Positions 18,165 through 26,004 of a stretch of DNA of 46,648 bases are shown in pieces. The DNA is from Oscillospiraceae bacterium. GTDB lineage: Bacteria; Bacillota; Clostridia; Oscillospirales; Oscillospiraceae. Position 1 is the first letter of the stretch; each line of letters begins with the position of its first letter. The stretch covers positions 1-46,648 of the forward strand of contig JAFTIZ010000034.1 of NCBI GenBank assembly GCA_017456645.1, read 5' to 3'. The notes below the pieces were generated by a model that was given only the letters and a program-made list of their open reading frames with translations, did not search any database and was not told the origin of the DNA. The position numbers and the translations under genes were made by a program.

Positions 18165-19370
18165 ATGGCAAAAGAAAAGACTAAGAATTATCTCTCCGGT
18201 AAGGAGATTCGTGCTATTTCCAAGGCCAACGCCAAGGAAATGAAGCGTCTGGAGGCTTACAAGAACCGCAAAGCCGATGAGTCAGAGTTCCTGTCTGCCA
18301 TGAAGGACGACGAGAACATTCTGGAGATCGAAGATCTGCACACCTTCTTCTTTACGGAGCAGGGTGTGGTTAAGGCCGTCAACGGTGTTTCCTACAACGT
18401 GCCCAAGAATGCCGTTGTTGGTGTCGTGGGCGAGTCCGGCTGCGGCAAGAGTGTTACCAGTATGTCCGTTATGCGTCTGATTCAGGGTCCCACCGGTCAG
18501 ATTGTTGACGGCTCCATCCGTTTTAAATCCAGCGATTACAAGCGCGACAAGAAGGGCAATCCCGTGGCCAATGCCAACGGCGAGTTTGAGACCGAGGAAA
18601 AGGTCTACGACATCGCCAAGATGCCCATCCATGAGATCCACCGGATCCGCGGCAAGCAGATTGCCATGATCTTCCAGGAGCCTATGACCTCTCTGAACCC
18701 TGTGTTTACCATCGGTCAGCAGCTGGATGAGGTTACTCTGCTGCACGTTCCCGGTGCAACCAAGGAAATGGCCAAGGCCAAGTCCGAGGATATGCTCCGT
18801 CTGGTCGGCATCATTCCTGAGAACGTTTACGGCGCCTTCCCTCATGAGCTGTCCGGCGGTATGCGTCAGCGTGTTATGATCGCCATGGCGCTGGCTGCTG
18901 AGCCCCGTCTGATCATCGCTGACGAGCCTACCACGGCTCTGGATGTGACCATTCAGGCTCAGATTCTGGATCTGCTGCAGGACATCAAGAACAAGATCGA
19001 CGGCTCCATTCTGCTGATCACCCACGATCTGGGTGTCATTGCGGAGATGGCTGACTACGTTGTGGTCATGTATGCCGGTAAGGTCATTGAGAAGGGTACT
19101 GTGTTTGAGATTTTCCAGGATCCCCGCCATCCTTATACCATCGGTCTGCAGAAGTCCAAGCCTACTATGACTCTGGACGACAATACCGAGCTGTACAACA
19201 TTCCCGGCAACGTGCCCAACCCCATCAATATGCCGTCCCACTGCTATTTTAAAGAAAGATGCGCCAAGTGCACCGCTAAGTGCTCCGGTGAATATCCGGG
19301 CATGGTGCAGGTGAGCCCCACTCACTTTGTCGCATGTCATCTGTATGACGAGGAGAGTAACAATGTCTGA
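18165..19370 (+). CDS. oppD: Oligopeptide ABC transporter ATP-binding protein (OppD/DppD type)
   Basis: A 401-residue ATPase. Walker A is G89-ESGCGKS-96, the signature is LSGGMRQRV, and Walker B is LIIADEPTTALD. The C-terminal oligopeptide-transport extension is present (HCYFKERCAKCTAKC), with four cysteines that in OppD/DppD homologues can hold a 4Fe-4S cluster. About 30 extra residues lie between Walker A and the Q loop. An N-terminal extension of about 45 charged residues precedes the ABC domain. AGGAG precedes ATG 18165. It powers peptide uptake with OppF. Confidence 0.93.
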   Translation: MAKEKTKNYLSGKEIRAISKANAKEMKRLEAYKNRKADESEFLSAMKDDENILEIEDLHTFFFTEQGVVKAVNGVSYNVPKNAVVGVVGESGCGKSVTSMSVMRLIQGPTGQIVDGSIRFKSSDYKRDKKGNPVANANGEFETEEKVYDIAKMPIHEIHRIRGKQIAMIFQEPMTSLNPVFTIGQQLDEVTLLHVPGATKEMAKAKSEDMLRLVGIIPENVYGAFPHELSGGMRQRVMIAMALAAEPRLIIADEPTTALDVTIQAQILDLLQDIKNKIDGSILLITHDLGVIAEMADYVVVMYAGKVIEKGTVFEIFQDPRHPYTIGLQKSKPTMTLDDNTELYNIPGNVPNPINMPSHCYFKERCAKCTAKCSGEYPGMVQVSPTHFVACHLYDEESNNV

Positions 19371-20460
19371 GAAAAAAATGGTTGGTACGGTTGAGACTCC
19401 CGTCTATGATGATGAGGCGCTGGCTAGGGCTTATCGGGAAAAGCGTGCCAGACAGATCGAAGAGGATTGTGCTCAGCCCTTCGATCCTGATTGCGTGCTG
19501 GAAGTGCGCCATCTGCGTAAGTGCTTCCCTCTGAAGACTACTATCTCCGGCAAGGTCACCAAGGAACTGGTCGCCGTTGACGATGTGTCCTTCAAGCTGA
19601 AGGCAGGTGAAACGCTGGGTATCGTTGGTGAGTCCGGCTGTGGCAAGACCACGGCAGGCCGTGCCATCTTGAAGCTGCACCAGCCTACCGGCGGTCAGAT
19701 CATTTTCGATGGTCAGGATATCACCAACTACACTCCCAAGCAGATGCGTGAGATCCGCAAGCAGATGCAGATCATTTTCCAGGATCCCTATTCTTCCTTG
19801 CCTCCCAGAGATACCGTCGGCGGTATTCTGTCCGAGCCTGTGGAGGTTCATAAGATCGTTCCCAAGGATCGGATCAAGGATTACGTGCTGGATCTGATGG
19901 ACAAGTGCGGTCTGCGTGATTACTATTTCGAGCGCTATCCCCACGAGTTCTCCGGCGGTCAGCGTCAGCGTATCTGCATTGCTCGCGCATTGTCGGTTAA
20001 CCCCAAGTTGGTTATCTGTGACGAGCCGGTTTCCGCTCTGGACGTGTCCATTCAGGCGCAGATCATCAATCTGCTGAAAAAGCTGCAGCGGGATATGAAC
20101 CTGGCTTACGTGTTCATTTCTCATGACCTATCCGTGGTTAAGTTCATTTCTGATAAGATCCTGGTTATGTATCTGGGCGCCGTTATGGAGTTTGGAACCA
20201 AGGAGGATATTTTCAGAAATCCTCTGCATCCTTATACCAAGGCACTGTTCTCTGCAGTTCCCAATCCGGATCCTACCGCAAAAATGGAACGGATCAAGCT
20301 GGAGGGCGATATTCCTTCTCCTGCCAATCCGCCTAAGGGCTGCCGGTTCCACACTCGCTGCCCCTATGCCAAGGAAGTTTGCAAGCACGTGCCGCCTGAG
20401 TATTTGGAGCATGAGCCCGGTCACTTTGCTGCATGCCATCTGCTTGAGGAGCAGAAGTAA
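19363..20460 (+). CDS. oppF: Oligopeptide ABC transporter ATP-binding protein (OppF/DppF type)
   Basis: A 365-residue ATPase overlapping the oppD stop by 8 bases, with GAGGAG just upstream of ATG 19363, so translation is probably coupled. Walker A is G89-ESGCGKT-96, the signature is [15 protein letters not shown], and Walker B is [14 protein letters not shown]. The C-terminus carries the oligopeptide extension [16 protein letters not shown]. It forms the ATPase pair with OppD. The N-terminus has about 45 residues before the ABC core. Confidence 0.94.
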   Translation: MSEKKMVGTVETPVYDDEALARAYREKRARQIEEDCAQPFDPDCVLEVRHLRKCFPLKTTISGKVTKELVAVDDVSFKLKAGETLGIVGESGCGKTTAGRAILKLHQPTGGQIIFDGQDITNYTPKQMREIRKQMQIIFQDPYSSLPPRDTVGGILSEPVEVHKIVPKDRIKDYVLDLMDKCGLRDYYFERYPHEFSGGQRQRICIARALSVNPKLVICDEPVSALDVSIQAQIINLLKKLQRDMNLAYVFISHDLSVVKFISDKILVMYLGAVMEFGTKEDIFRNPLHPYTKALFSAVPNPDPTAKMERIKLEGDIPSPANPPKGCRFHTRCPYAKEVCKHVPPEYLEHEPGHFAACHLLEEQK

Positions 20461-20463
20461 GCT

Positions 20464-20709
20464 ATGAGCAAGAAAAAAGAAAAAATCACCTATGTGGACG
20501 ACGGACGCACCATTGCGGATATGTCCGGTGTGGGTGGTGGGTCGCGGTTGAATGACCGCAATCCCTACCGTCCCAGTCCTAAATTCAAGGACGTTTGGAA
20601 AACCTACTGGAGTGCGGTGCGAATGATGTTCGTTCCTATGCTGGTGGTCATCGCCATCATTGGTGTCATCTATCTGCTTGCTTATCTTGCACTTGCGTAT
20701 TTAGCCTAA
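20464..20709 (+). CDS. Small membrane protein at the end of the opp operon, unknown function
   Basis: An 81-residue protein starting 3 bases after oppF. The first half is charged and flexible (SKKKEKITYVDDGRTI); the second half has one transmembrane helix (about 55-78, MLVVIAIIGVIYLLAYLAL). No family is recognised. The tight position at the operon end and the terminator right after it suggest a role linked to the importer, perhaps as an assembly or regulatory subunit; this is inference only. Confidence 0.75.
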   Translation: MSKKKEKITYVDDGRTIADMSGVGGGSRLNDRNPYRPSPKFKDVWKTYWSAVRMMFVPMLVVIAIIGVIYLLAYLALAYLA

Positions 20710-20710
20710 A

Positions 20711-20746
20711 AAATACCGCCTTCCACTTGGAAGGCGGTATTTTTAT
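20711..20746. terminator. Bidirectional terminator between opp operon and minus-strand Fe-S gene
   Basis: A 14-base-pair stem (20711-20724 with 20729-20742), loop ACTT, with T runs on the plus strand and A runs (20708-20713) serving the minus strand. It ends both convergent units. Confidence 0.92.
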
Positions 20747-20751
20747 GCGTT

Positions 20752-22308
20752 TTAGTCTGCCAGAAGTTTGTTGATGACCTCGCTCATTTCCTCGTAGGTG
20801 GTGGAGCCGATCATCTTGTACTGGATGACACCTTCTTCATCAAGAATGATTGTAATGGGCCAGGCGGAAGTGCCGCCAAGGCTCTTGAAGAAGGGATCGT
20901 CTTCACCGTCACGGCAGTGGACGAAGCCTGCATCCGTAGGCAGGTTTTTGTTGATCCAAGTAGGGATATCCTCTCCAAATTCTTCGTAGGAGTGGACCAC
21001 GACGATCTCAACATCGTCGCCGTAATTGGTGTGTAGATCCGGGAATTCGGTCTTCAGCTCATGTACGCAGGCGCTGCAATAGATGTACCAGAAATTTACG
21101 ACGGTGATCTTGCCGCGGCTGTCGCTGGGCTTAATGGTGCCGTCTTCGAAATACAGAGGCATCTCATAGTCGGGACACAGATTGCCGACCTCGCCGCCGG
21201 ACTCCACCGGTGCGGGATCCTTGTGGATTACATTGTAGTAAACCAGAGAACCGGCCAGAACCGCCAGCATGGTAATGGCAACCACCAGTCGGGCGATCTT
21301 GGTTTTCTTGGGCAGGGGAGTGCCGGGGGCATCACAGGGATCTGCGTTGGGCTTTTTGGTTGCGGGTTGGCCGCCGACTTCGTTGGGCGCAAGCAGGATC
21401 TTCGGGCCTTTGTAGGTGATGGCGTTGGTGGGACAGACGTTGACGCATCGACCGCAGCTGATGCATTCGTGATCGCCAACCTTCTTTACGTCCATCAGGC
21501 ATTCGCCGATGCACAGTCCGCAATCCACGCATTTGGACTTATTCAGGTTCATGCCCAGCAGGGAGATCTTATTGAACAGTCCATAGATAGCGCCGAGGGG
21601 GCAGAAGAAGCGGCAGAAGAACCGGTAGATAAAGACCATACCAACGAGGAAAACAACCAGCAGCAGGAATTTCCATGTAAACAGAGGGCCAAGCATGGCC
21701 AGCAGGTTTTCGTTTTTGATATTGGTCAGAAGACCGCCGGCACCCAGCAAAGTGCCTGAGGGGCAGATGTACTTACAGAAGCCGGGCAGCGGCATCTTCC
21801 CGGAATAGAGCAGGGGAATGATGATTACAAATACAACAAGAATGATGTACTTGAGATAGGATGCTATGCGTGTGAAACGGTTTTTCTTAAGCTTCGGTGT
21901 TTTAATTTTGTAGATCAGATCCTGAATCAGACCGAAGGGACACAGGAAACCGCAGATCCAGCGGCCAAACAGGAAGCCGTACAGAAGCAGAATACCGAAA
22001 ATGTAGTAGGGGAGCTTGGTGTTGGTTGCGTTCAAGGCATTCTGCAGTGCGCCCAGGGGACAGGAGCCGGCGGCGGCCGGACAGGAATAGCAGTTCATGC
22101 CGGGGACGCAGGCGAATTTGGCATCACCGATGTAGATGTAGCCGTTGCCGAAGCCTTTCAGGTTAGCGTTGGTAAGCAGGGCGGCATAAAGCTGGATGAT
22201 CCTGCGCTTGGTGGGCTTATGCTCTGCCCACCATTTCCGAAGACCGGTCTTTGGCTTGATGGTTTCGGTGTTATCATTATTCATATTCAGAGTTGCATCT
22301 TTTTTCAT
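20752..22308 (-). CDS. Membrane 4Fe-4S protein (NapH/YccM-like) fused to a TlpA-type thioredoxin domain
   Basis: A 518-residue fusion. The N-terminal part is a polytopic membrane protein with cysteine clusters C67, C73, C76, C83 (CVPGMNCYSCP) and with CGFLCP and CRFFCP motifs. These are typical of NapH/RnfB-like membrane Fe-S electron carriers. Two ferredoxin motifs follow: C260-263-266-270 and C282-285-288-292. After a further helix (about 338-357), residues about 370-518 form a TlpA/ResA-type thioredoxin domain with C411-S-A-C414 and cis-proline loop AWPIT. The arrangement suggests cytosolic electrons pass through Fe-S centres to an outside dithiol. ATG 22308 was chosen as the first ATG after the upstream stop; its ribosome-binding site is weak and M9 is an alternative. 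Topology is inferred. Confidence 0.88.
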   Translation of the reverse strand: MKKDATLNMNNDNTETIKPKTGLRKWWAEHKPTKRRIIQLYAALLTNANLKGFGNGYIYIGDAKFACVPGMNCYSCPAAAGSCPLGALQNALNATNTKLPYYIFGILLLYGFLFGRWICGFLCPFGLIQDLIYKIKTPKLKKNRFTRIASYLKYIILVVFVIIIPLLYSGKMPLPGFCKYICPSGTLLGAGGLLTNIKNENLLAMLGPLFTWKFLLLVVFLVGMVFIYRFFCRFFCPLGAIYGLFNKISLLGMNLNKSKCVDCGLCIGECLMDVKKVGDHECISCGRCVNVCPTNAITYKGPKILLAPNEVGGQPATKKPNADPCDAPGTPLPKKTKIARLVVAITMLAVLAGSLVYYNVIHKDPAPVESGGEVGNLCPDYEMPLYFEDGTIKPSDSRGKITVVNFWYIYCSACVHELKTEFPDLHTNYGDDVEIVVVHSYEEFGEDIPTWINKNLPTDAGFVHCRDGEDDPFFKSLGGTSAWPITIILDEEGVIQYKMIGSTTYEEMSEVINKLLAD

Positions 22309-22310
22309 AA

Positions 22311-23087
22311 TCAACCCAATCCTATACACTCAGTACAAATCTTTACGGCCTTGGTCAGCACGTCCTGCGCACTGCCGTTAAAGATACCAATTACGATAAA
22401 GACCACAGCCACGCCAAAAACAGCCCAGCGAATAATGTTGATGGGCATGGGTTTTTCGTTGACTTCCTCAGCGACGGGCTGAGCTTTGCGCTCGGCAATG
22501 ATCTGCTTGTAGATGGCGGTTTCCCGTTTCAGACTTGCGGATGTCAGCACGGTGCAGAGGTAACACAAAGCCAGACCAATCACAGCCGCGGGCATGACGA
22601 TCAGGGATGCTGCAAGAATCTCAGCTGTGGGATCTACGCCGGAAAAATTGTTCGTATTGAACAGGTAAATGCCGGGGTAGATCAGCAACGCTGCAAAAAG
22701 CACAGCGGTAACAGCAGGGAAGACCTTGCGCAGAGTTTTCTCCTTGCGAATGGAAGCGGCTTCGGTATCCGTCGGGGTGCCGGCTTTGGCGGCCAACTTT
22801 TGCATGGTGATCTGTTCGTCCCGAACAGCTTTGGTCTTTTCTTTATCCGCAGGCAGCAGGATGCTCAAAACCACGCCACCTACCACTGCGCCGGCGCTAA
22901 GCCAGATCAGAACCGCCATTTCGGACAGCTTTGCCCCGATGGACTCCCGTGAATAAGGCCTGGGGCCGCTGTTGTAGATATCCAGACATGACACCATCAT
23001 GGCAACACCAAACGCGATGACGATCAACGCCGTGATGCAGCCGTAAATCAGGTGTATCTTTTTGATTTTATCCTGTGTCATAGGCAT
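22311..23087 (-). CDS. Polytopic membrane protein with C-terminal CTEC motif, partner of the Fe-S/thioredoxin fusion
   Basis: A 258-residue protein with about five predicted membrane helices (about 11-33, 55-78, 121-143, 158-183, 219-237). It ends in KICTECIGLG, a CxxC at C251/C254 close to the terminus. ATG 23087 is used because GGAAGG lies 8 bases upstream. It is the first gene of a two-gene minus-strand unit: its stop is 2 bases from the start of the Fe-S fusion gene, and both appear to share one promoter. No confident family assignment. The proximity and the terminal CxxC suggest a role in the same electron-transfer or thiol path. Confidence 0.78.
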   Translation of the reverse strand: MPMTQDKIKKIHLIYGCITALIVIAFGVAMMVSCLDIYNSGPRPYSRESIGAKLSEMAVLIWLSAGAVVGGVVLSILLPADKEKTKAVRDEQITMQKLAAKAGTPTDTEAASIRKEKTLRKVFPAVTAVLFAALLIYPGIYLFNTNNFSGVDPTAEILAASLIVMPAAVIGLALCYLCTVLTSASLKRETAIYKQIIAERKAQPVAEEVNEKPMPINIIRWAVFGVAVVFIVIGIFNGSAQDVLTKAVKICTECIGLG

Positions 23088-23115
23088 ACACTCAACCTTC
23101 CGTAAAGATGCAATA

Positions 23116-23144
23116 ATTATATCACAATGTGCATAATGCGTCAA
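23116..23144 (-). promoter_or_regulatory. Promoter of the minus-strand Fe-S operon
   Basis: On the minus strand, TTGACG (23139-23144) and TATAAT (23116-23121) with a 17-base spacer and an extended TGA before -10. Transcription would start near 23109, about 22 bases before the ATG. It is divergent to the promoter at 23169-23197. Confidence 0.87.
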
Positions 23145-23168
23145 GATTTGGTATCCGTACATCGAATA

Positions 23169-23197
23169 TTGACTTTTCCCGAAAGGATTGATAAAAT
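23169..23197 (+). promoter_or_regulatory. Promoter of the Cys-rich membrane protein gene
   Basis: TTGACT at 23169-23174 and TAAAAT at 23192-23197 with a 17-base spacer, about 31 bases upstream of the start at 23228. Confidence 0.8.
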
Positions 23198-23227
23198 ACA
23201 GAAAAAGGAAATTTGGGAGTGGTTAGC

Positions 23228-24079
23228 ATGGCTGAAACCTATTGCGGCATATTTTGTGATTCCTGCGGCCAAAAAGCGCAGCTGGAGTGTCCGGGCTGCC
23301 GTATGGGACCCGGAAGAACCTATGGTGGAGATTGCGATATTTCGAAATGTTGCAGTACGAGAGGCCACCATTCCTGCGAAACTTGCACCACTGCGTCTAC
23401 GTGTATCAAGCTGAAAAACAAGCAGAACGTAGCTCAAGAGCGCTTAAATAGACACAACCAAGATCAGACAGTGCTTCGCCAAAAGGTTCATAACAGTGAG
23501 CTTCTGGGTAATTTCTTAAATATTCTGTTCTGGGTTCAGATCGTATCCATCATTTGCGGAGTTGTGATGAGTGTGCTGGAAAATGATCCGGATTATAGAC
23601 TGATCGGCGAGAGCGTCAGTTGTGCTTTTGCGGTTATCTATGCCTTGATCCTCGTTCGCGTCGGCCCTGTATCTTCTTCTTACCGCATCGCGGGTGTCTG
23701 CCGCTTGATCGGTTGTGCATTGACGTTCGTTTCTGCACTGTCTTATGATGATTTTTGGGTTACCCTTCTTGGATTGATAGCGCTGGTTCCCAGCTATATC
23801 GCCCAGTATCAGGAATTCATGGGCAGTTGTGAGGTAACGGAGCCCTATGATCAGGAGCTGTCGGAGAAATGGAAGAGCCTGTGGTTCTGGGCACTCTTTG
23901 GCTTGGTTGGTATGGGCGTTGGTCTGCTGCTGACTTTGCTTGGAGTTATTCTCGGCGCAATCCTTGTGCTCGTCGCTTCGGCTGTAACCATTGTGGTAGA
24001 GGTGCGTAAGTTGATCATTCTTTATAAAACTGCAAAGCTGTTCCGGGAATACCATGAAATTAATCAATATTCCGTTTAA
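23228..24079 (+). CDS. Membrane protein with Cys-rich N-terminal domain (DUF3795-like)
   Basis: A 283-residue protein. GGGAGTGG precedes ATG 23228. The first 60 residues contain eleven cysteines (positions 6, 10, 13, 21, 24, 36, 41, 42, 50, 53, 59) in the order YCGIFCDSC...CPGC, resembling DUF3795-type domains that probably bind metal. About four to five membrane helices follow (near 98-118, 130-150, 158-200, 222-260). It is divergently transcribed from the Fe-S/thioredoxin pair across about 140 bases holding two clean promoters, so shared regulation is possible. Function unknown; a metal or redox role is inferred from the cysteines. Confidence 0.75.
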   Translation: MAETYCGIFCDSCGQKAQLECPGCRMGPGRTYGGDCDISKCCSTRGHHSCETCTTASTCIKLKNKQNVAQERLNRHNQDQTVLRQKVHNSELLGNFLNILFWVQIVSIICGVVMSVLENDPDYRLIGESVSCAFAVIYALILVRVGPVSSSYRIAGVCRLIGCALTFVSALSYDDFWVTLLGLIALVPSYIAQYQEFMGSCEVTEPYDQELSEKWKSLWFWALFGLVGMGVGLLLTLLGVILGAILVLVASAVTIVVEVRKLIILYKTAKLFREYHEINQYSV

Positions 24080-24097
24080 TTTTCTTGAAAATAGTAC

Positions 24098-24126
24098 TTG
24101 ATTTTTCTTTTTTACCATGTTATAAT
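24098..24126 (+). promoter_or_regulatory. Promoter of rplS
   Basis: TTGATT at 24098-24103 and TATAAT at 24121-24126, 17-base spacer. Confidence 0.8.
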
Positions 24127-24132
24127 ACATCG

Positions 24133-24199
24133 GTCTGAAATCAAGGTGAGTCCTCTGCGCAGTTTTGACGCATGAACGCCTAATATTTAAGGAGGACAA
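24133..24199 (+). promoter_or_regulatory. Possible rplS mRNA leader
   Basis: About 70 transcribed bases precede rplS. The segment 24148-24174 contains a short complementary pair (TGCG/CGCA) near GTCCTCTGCG. L19 genes of several phyla have autoregulatory leaders, but a match to a known leader could not be tested by eye. The strong AAGGAGGA site follows. Confidence 0.28.
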
Positions 24200-24203
24200 A
24201 GAA

Positions 24204-24545
24204 ATGGATTTAGTTAAGGCTCTGAATAGCCAGTACATGAAGGAAGAGCTGCCCGAAGTTAAGGTCGGCGACACCGTTCGTGTGCACGTTCGCATCAAGG
24301 AAGGCTCCCGTGAGCGTATCCAGGTGTTTGAGGGTACCGTCATTGCTCGTAAGCACGGCGGCATCACCGAGACCATCACTGTCCGCCGTATTTCCTACGG
24401 TGTCGGCTGCGAGAAGGTCTTCCCCCTGCATTCTCCCAATGTGGCCATGATCGAGACCGTCCGTAAGGGTAAGGTCCGCCGCGCCAAGCTGTACTATCTG
24501 CGTGATCGTATGGGCAAGGCTGCCAAGGTCAAGGAGAGAGTCTAA
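24204..24545 (+). CDS. rplS: 50S ribosomal protein L19
   Basis: A 113-residue protein. AAGGAGGA sits 6-13 bases upstream of ATG 24204. Conserved L19 features are clear: [49 protein letters not shown] and the terminal KAAKVKER. L19 lies at the interface of the ribosomal subunits. It heads the usual Bacillota order rplS-lepB-rbgA-rnhB. Codon use is very biased, as expected for a highly expressed gene. A double terminator follows, so it is probably monocistronic. Confidence 0.98.
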   Translation: MDLVKALNSQYMKEELPEVKVGDTVRVHVRIKEGSRERIQVFEGTVIARKHGGITETITVRRISYGVGCEKVFPLHSPNVAMIETVRKGKVRRAKLYYLRDRMGKAAKVKERV

Positions 24546-24558
24546 TCCGCAATTTTAT

Positions 24559-24586
24559 AAAAAAAGAGGGGAGACCCTCTTTTTTT
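24559..24586 (+). terminator. rplS terminator 1
   Basis: AAAAAAAGAGGG pairs with CCCTCTTTTTTT around a GAGA loop, followed by T residues. Confidence 0.9.
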
Positions 24587-24600
24587 ATTTCCTCAAATAA

Positions 24601-24630
24601 AATGCCGCTCGATTTTGAGCGGCATTTTTG
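24601..24630 (+). terminator. rplS terminator 2 (tandem)
   Basis: AATGCCGCTC (24601-24610) pairs with 24617-24626 around GATTTT, followed by TTTG. It is a second hairpin 15 bases after the first terminator. Confidence 0.78.
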
Positions 24631-24641
24631 TAAATTTCCCC

Positions 24642-24670
24642 TTTCCTTTTGCTTTTGAATCGTGTATAAT
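24642..24670 (+). promoter_or_regulatory. Probable promoter of the signal peptidase operon
   Basis: A perfect TATAAT at 24665-24670; the -35 at 17 bases (TTTCCT) is poor. It lies between the tandem terminators and the first lepB. Confidence 0.42.
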
Positions 24671-24730
24671 AAATTTGTATTGTTGCGCCCATTTCTGGCG
24701 TTTTAATCAGATGTGTCCGGAGGGATCGGT

Positions 24731-25360
24731 TTGAGCAGAACATATGGCAGATTTGAATCGAATAATCCCGTTCCGCGGCGTAGAAGAAGGGCTCGGAAGC
24801 TGACAGGAAGTCAAGAGTTCGTTCTTGGCATGGATGCCATTTATATTGCCGCTCTGATTTGGACGATCTATATGCTGTTCTTTCGTGTTGTGGTCGTAGT
24901 CGGCCCGTCCATGTACGATACCCTGATCCACGGAGACCGTTTGCTGCTGGTCAGCAGCCTTGTATATCAGCAGCCGCAGCAGGGCGATATCATTGTGTGC
25001 AGCAAGGAGTCCTTTGAAGACGGTACTTGTTTTATAAAACGGGTCATCGCCATAGAAGGGCAGGAAGTGGATATTGACTTTGAGCAGGGTATCGTTTACG
25101 TCGATGGTATAGCTCTGGAGGAGGATTACATTTACACCTCCACCAATCGCTATGAGGGCGTAGATTTTCCCGTAGTCGTTGAGGATGGTCATGTCTTCGT
25201 TATGGGCGACAATCGGGCAAATTCCACTGACAGCCGCAGCCCCTACATTGGGCAGGTGGACACCCGGCAGATCGTTGGCAAGGCTGTATTTTTGATCTCA
25301 CCCGGCGACAATAATGGAACGGAAGAACCCCAGTACAGCCGAGTTGGCTGGATCGATTGA
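24731..25360 (+). CDS. lepB: Signal peptidase I (first of two tandem copies)
   Basis: A 209-residue type I signal peptidase. TTG 24731 is chosen over GTG 24713 because GGAGGG lies 6 bases upstream of it. An Arg-rich cytosolic segment precedes one membrane helix (about 34-57). The catalytic serine is S60 (VGPSMYDTL), the lysine is K103 (CFIKRVIAIEG), and the GDNRANSTDSR box is present. It cleaves signal peptides on the outer membrane face, which fits the many exported proteins in the window. The next gene is a close paralogue. Confidence 0.95.
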   Translation: MSRTYGRFESNNPVPRRRRRARKLTGSQEFVLGMDAIYIAALIWTIYMLFFRVVVVVGPSMYDTLIHGDRLLLVSSLVYQQPQQGDIIVCSKESFEDGTCFIKRVIAIEGQEVDIDFEQGIVYVDGIALEEDYIYTSTNRYEGVDFPVVVEDGHVFVMGDNRANSTDSRSPYIGQVDTRQIVGKAVFLISPGDNNGTEEPQYSRVGWID

Positions 25361-25386
25361 GAAATTAGAATTCGGAGGAAAAGGAA

Positions 25387-26004
25387 TTGGAATTGTTTCG
25401 CAAAAAGAATGTAACGGAAACTGAGGAACCTCAGCAGAAGCGCACCTGGCAGCAGAATCTGGTGCTGGATCTTAAAGAGCTATTCTACGTTTTGGCTGTG
25501 TTTATGATCATTTATATGCTGTTTTTCCGCGTTGTGGTGGTTGTCGGCCCCTCTATGTACAATACGCTTGTTAATGGCGACCGGCTGCTGCTGATCAGCA
25601 GTACCTTCTACACCGAGCCTAAGCAGGGTGACATCATCGTAGCCAGCAAGAAGTCATTCGAAAATGGTGAATGCATTGTTAAGCGCGTGATTGCCACCGA
25701 GGGTCAGACTGTGGATATCGATTTCCAGAAGGGCATCGTCTATGTTGACGGCGTTGCGCTGGAGGAAGACTATACCTATACGGCTACCACCCTTTTTGAG
25801 GGTGTCAGCTTCCCGCTTTATGTGGAAGAGGGTCATGTTTTCGTACTGGGTGACAACCGCAACAGCTCCAAGGATAGCCGAAATCCTCAGATCGGTCTGA
25901 TCGACGAGCGTGAGATTTTGGGCAAGGCGATCTTCCTGATGGCTCCGGGTGTGGATGGCACGACGGAGTATAATTTCTTTGATCGTTTCGGAGTGATCGA
26001 GTGA
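25387..26004 (+). CDS. lepB: Signal peptidase I (second tandem copy)
   Basis: A 205-residue paralogue of the preceding gene. TTG 25387 has GGAGG 8 bases upstream. One membrane helix (about 33-53) is followed by S56 (VGPSMYNTL) and K99 (CIVKRVIATEG), then GDNRNSSKDSR. Both catalytic residues are kept, so both copies should be active. The two share long blocks (VVVVVGPSM, DFxxGIVYVDG, ALEEDY), indicating duplication; they differ mostly at the N-terminus. They may have different substrate preference or expression. The stop overlaps the rbgA ATG (TGATG). Confidence 0.95.
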   Translation: MELFRKKNVTETEEPQQKRTWQQNLVLDLKELFYVLAVFMIIYMLFFRVVVVVGPSMYNTLVNGDRLLLISSTFYTEPKQGDIIVASKKSFENGECIVKRVIATEGQTVDIDFQKGIVYVDGVALEEDYTYTATTLFEGVSFPLYVEEGHVFVLGDNRNSSKDSRNPQIGLIDEREILGKAIFLMAPGVDGTTEYNFFDRFGVIE

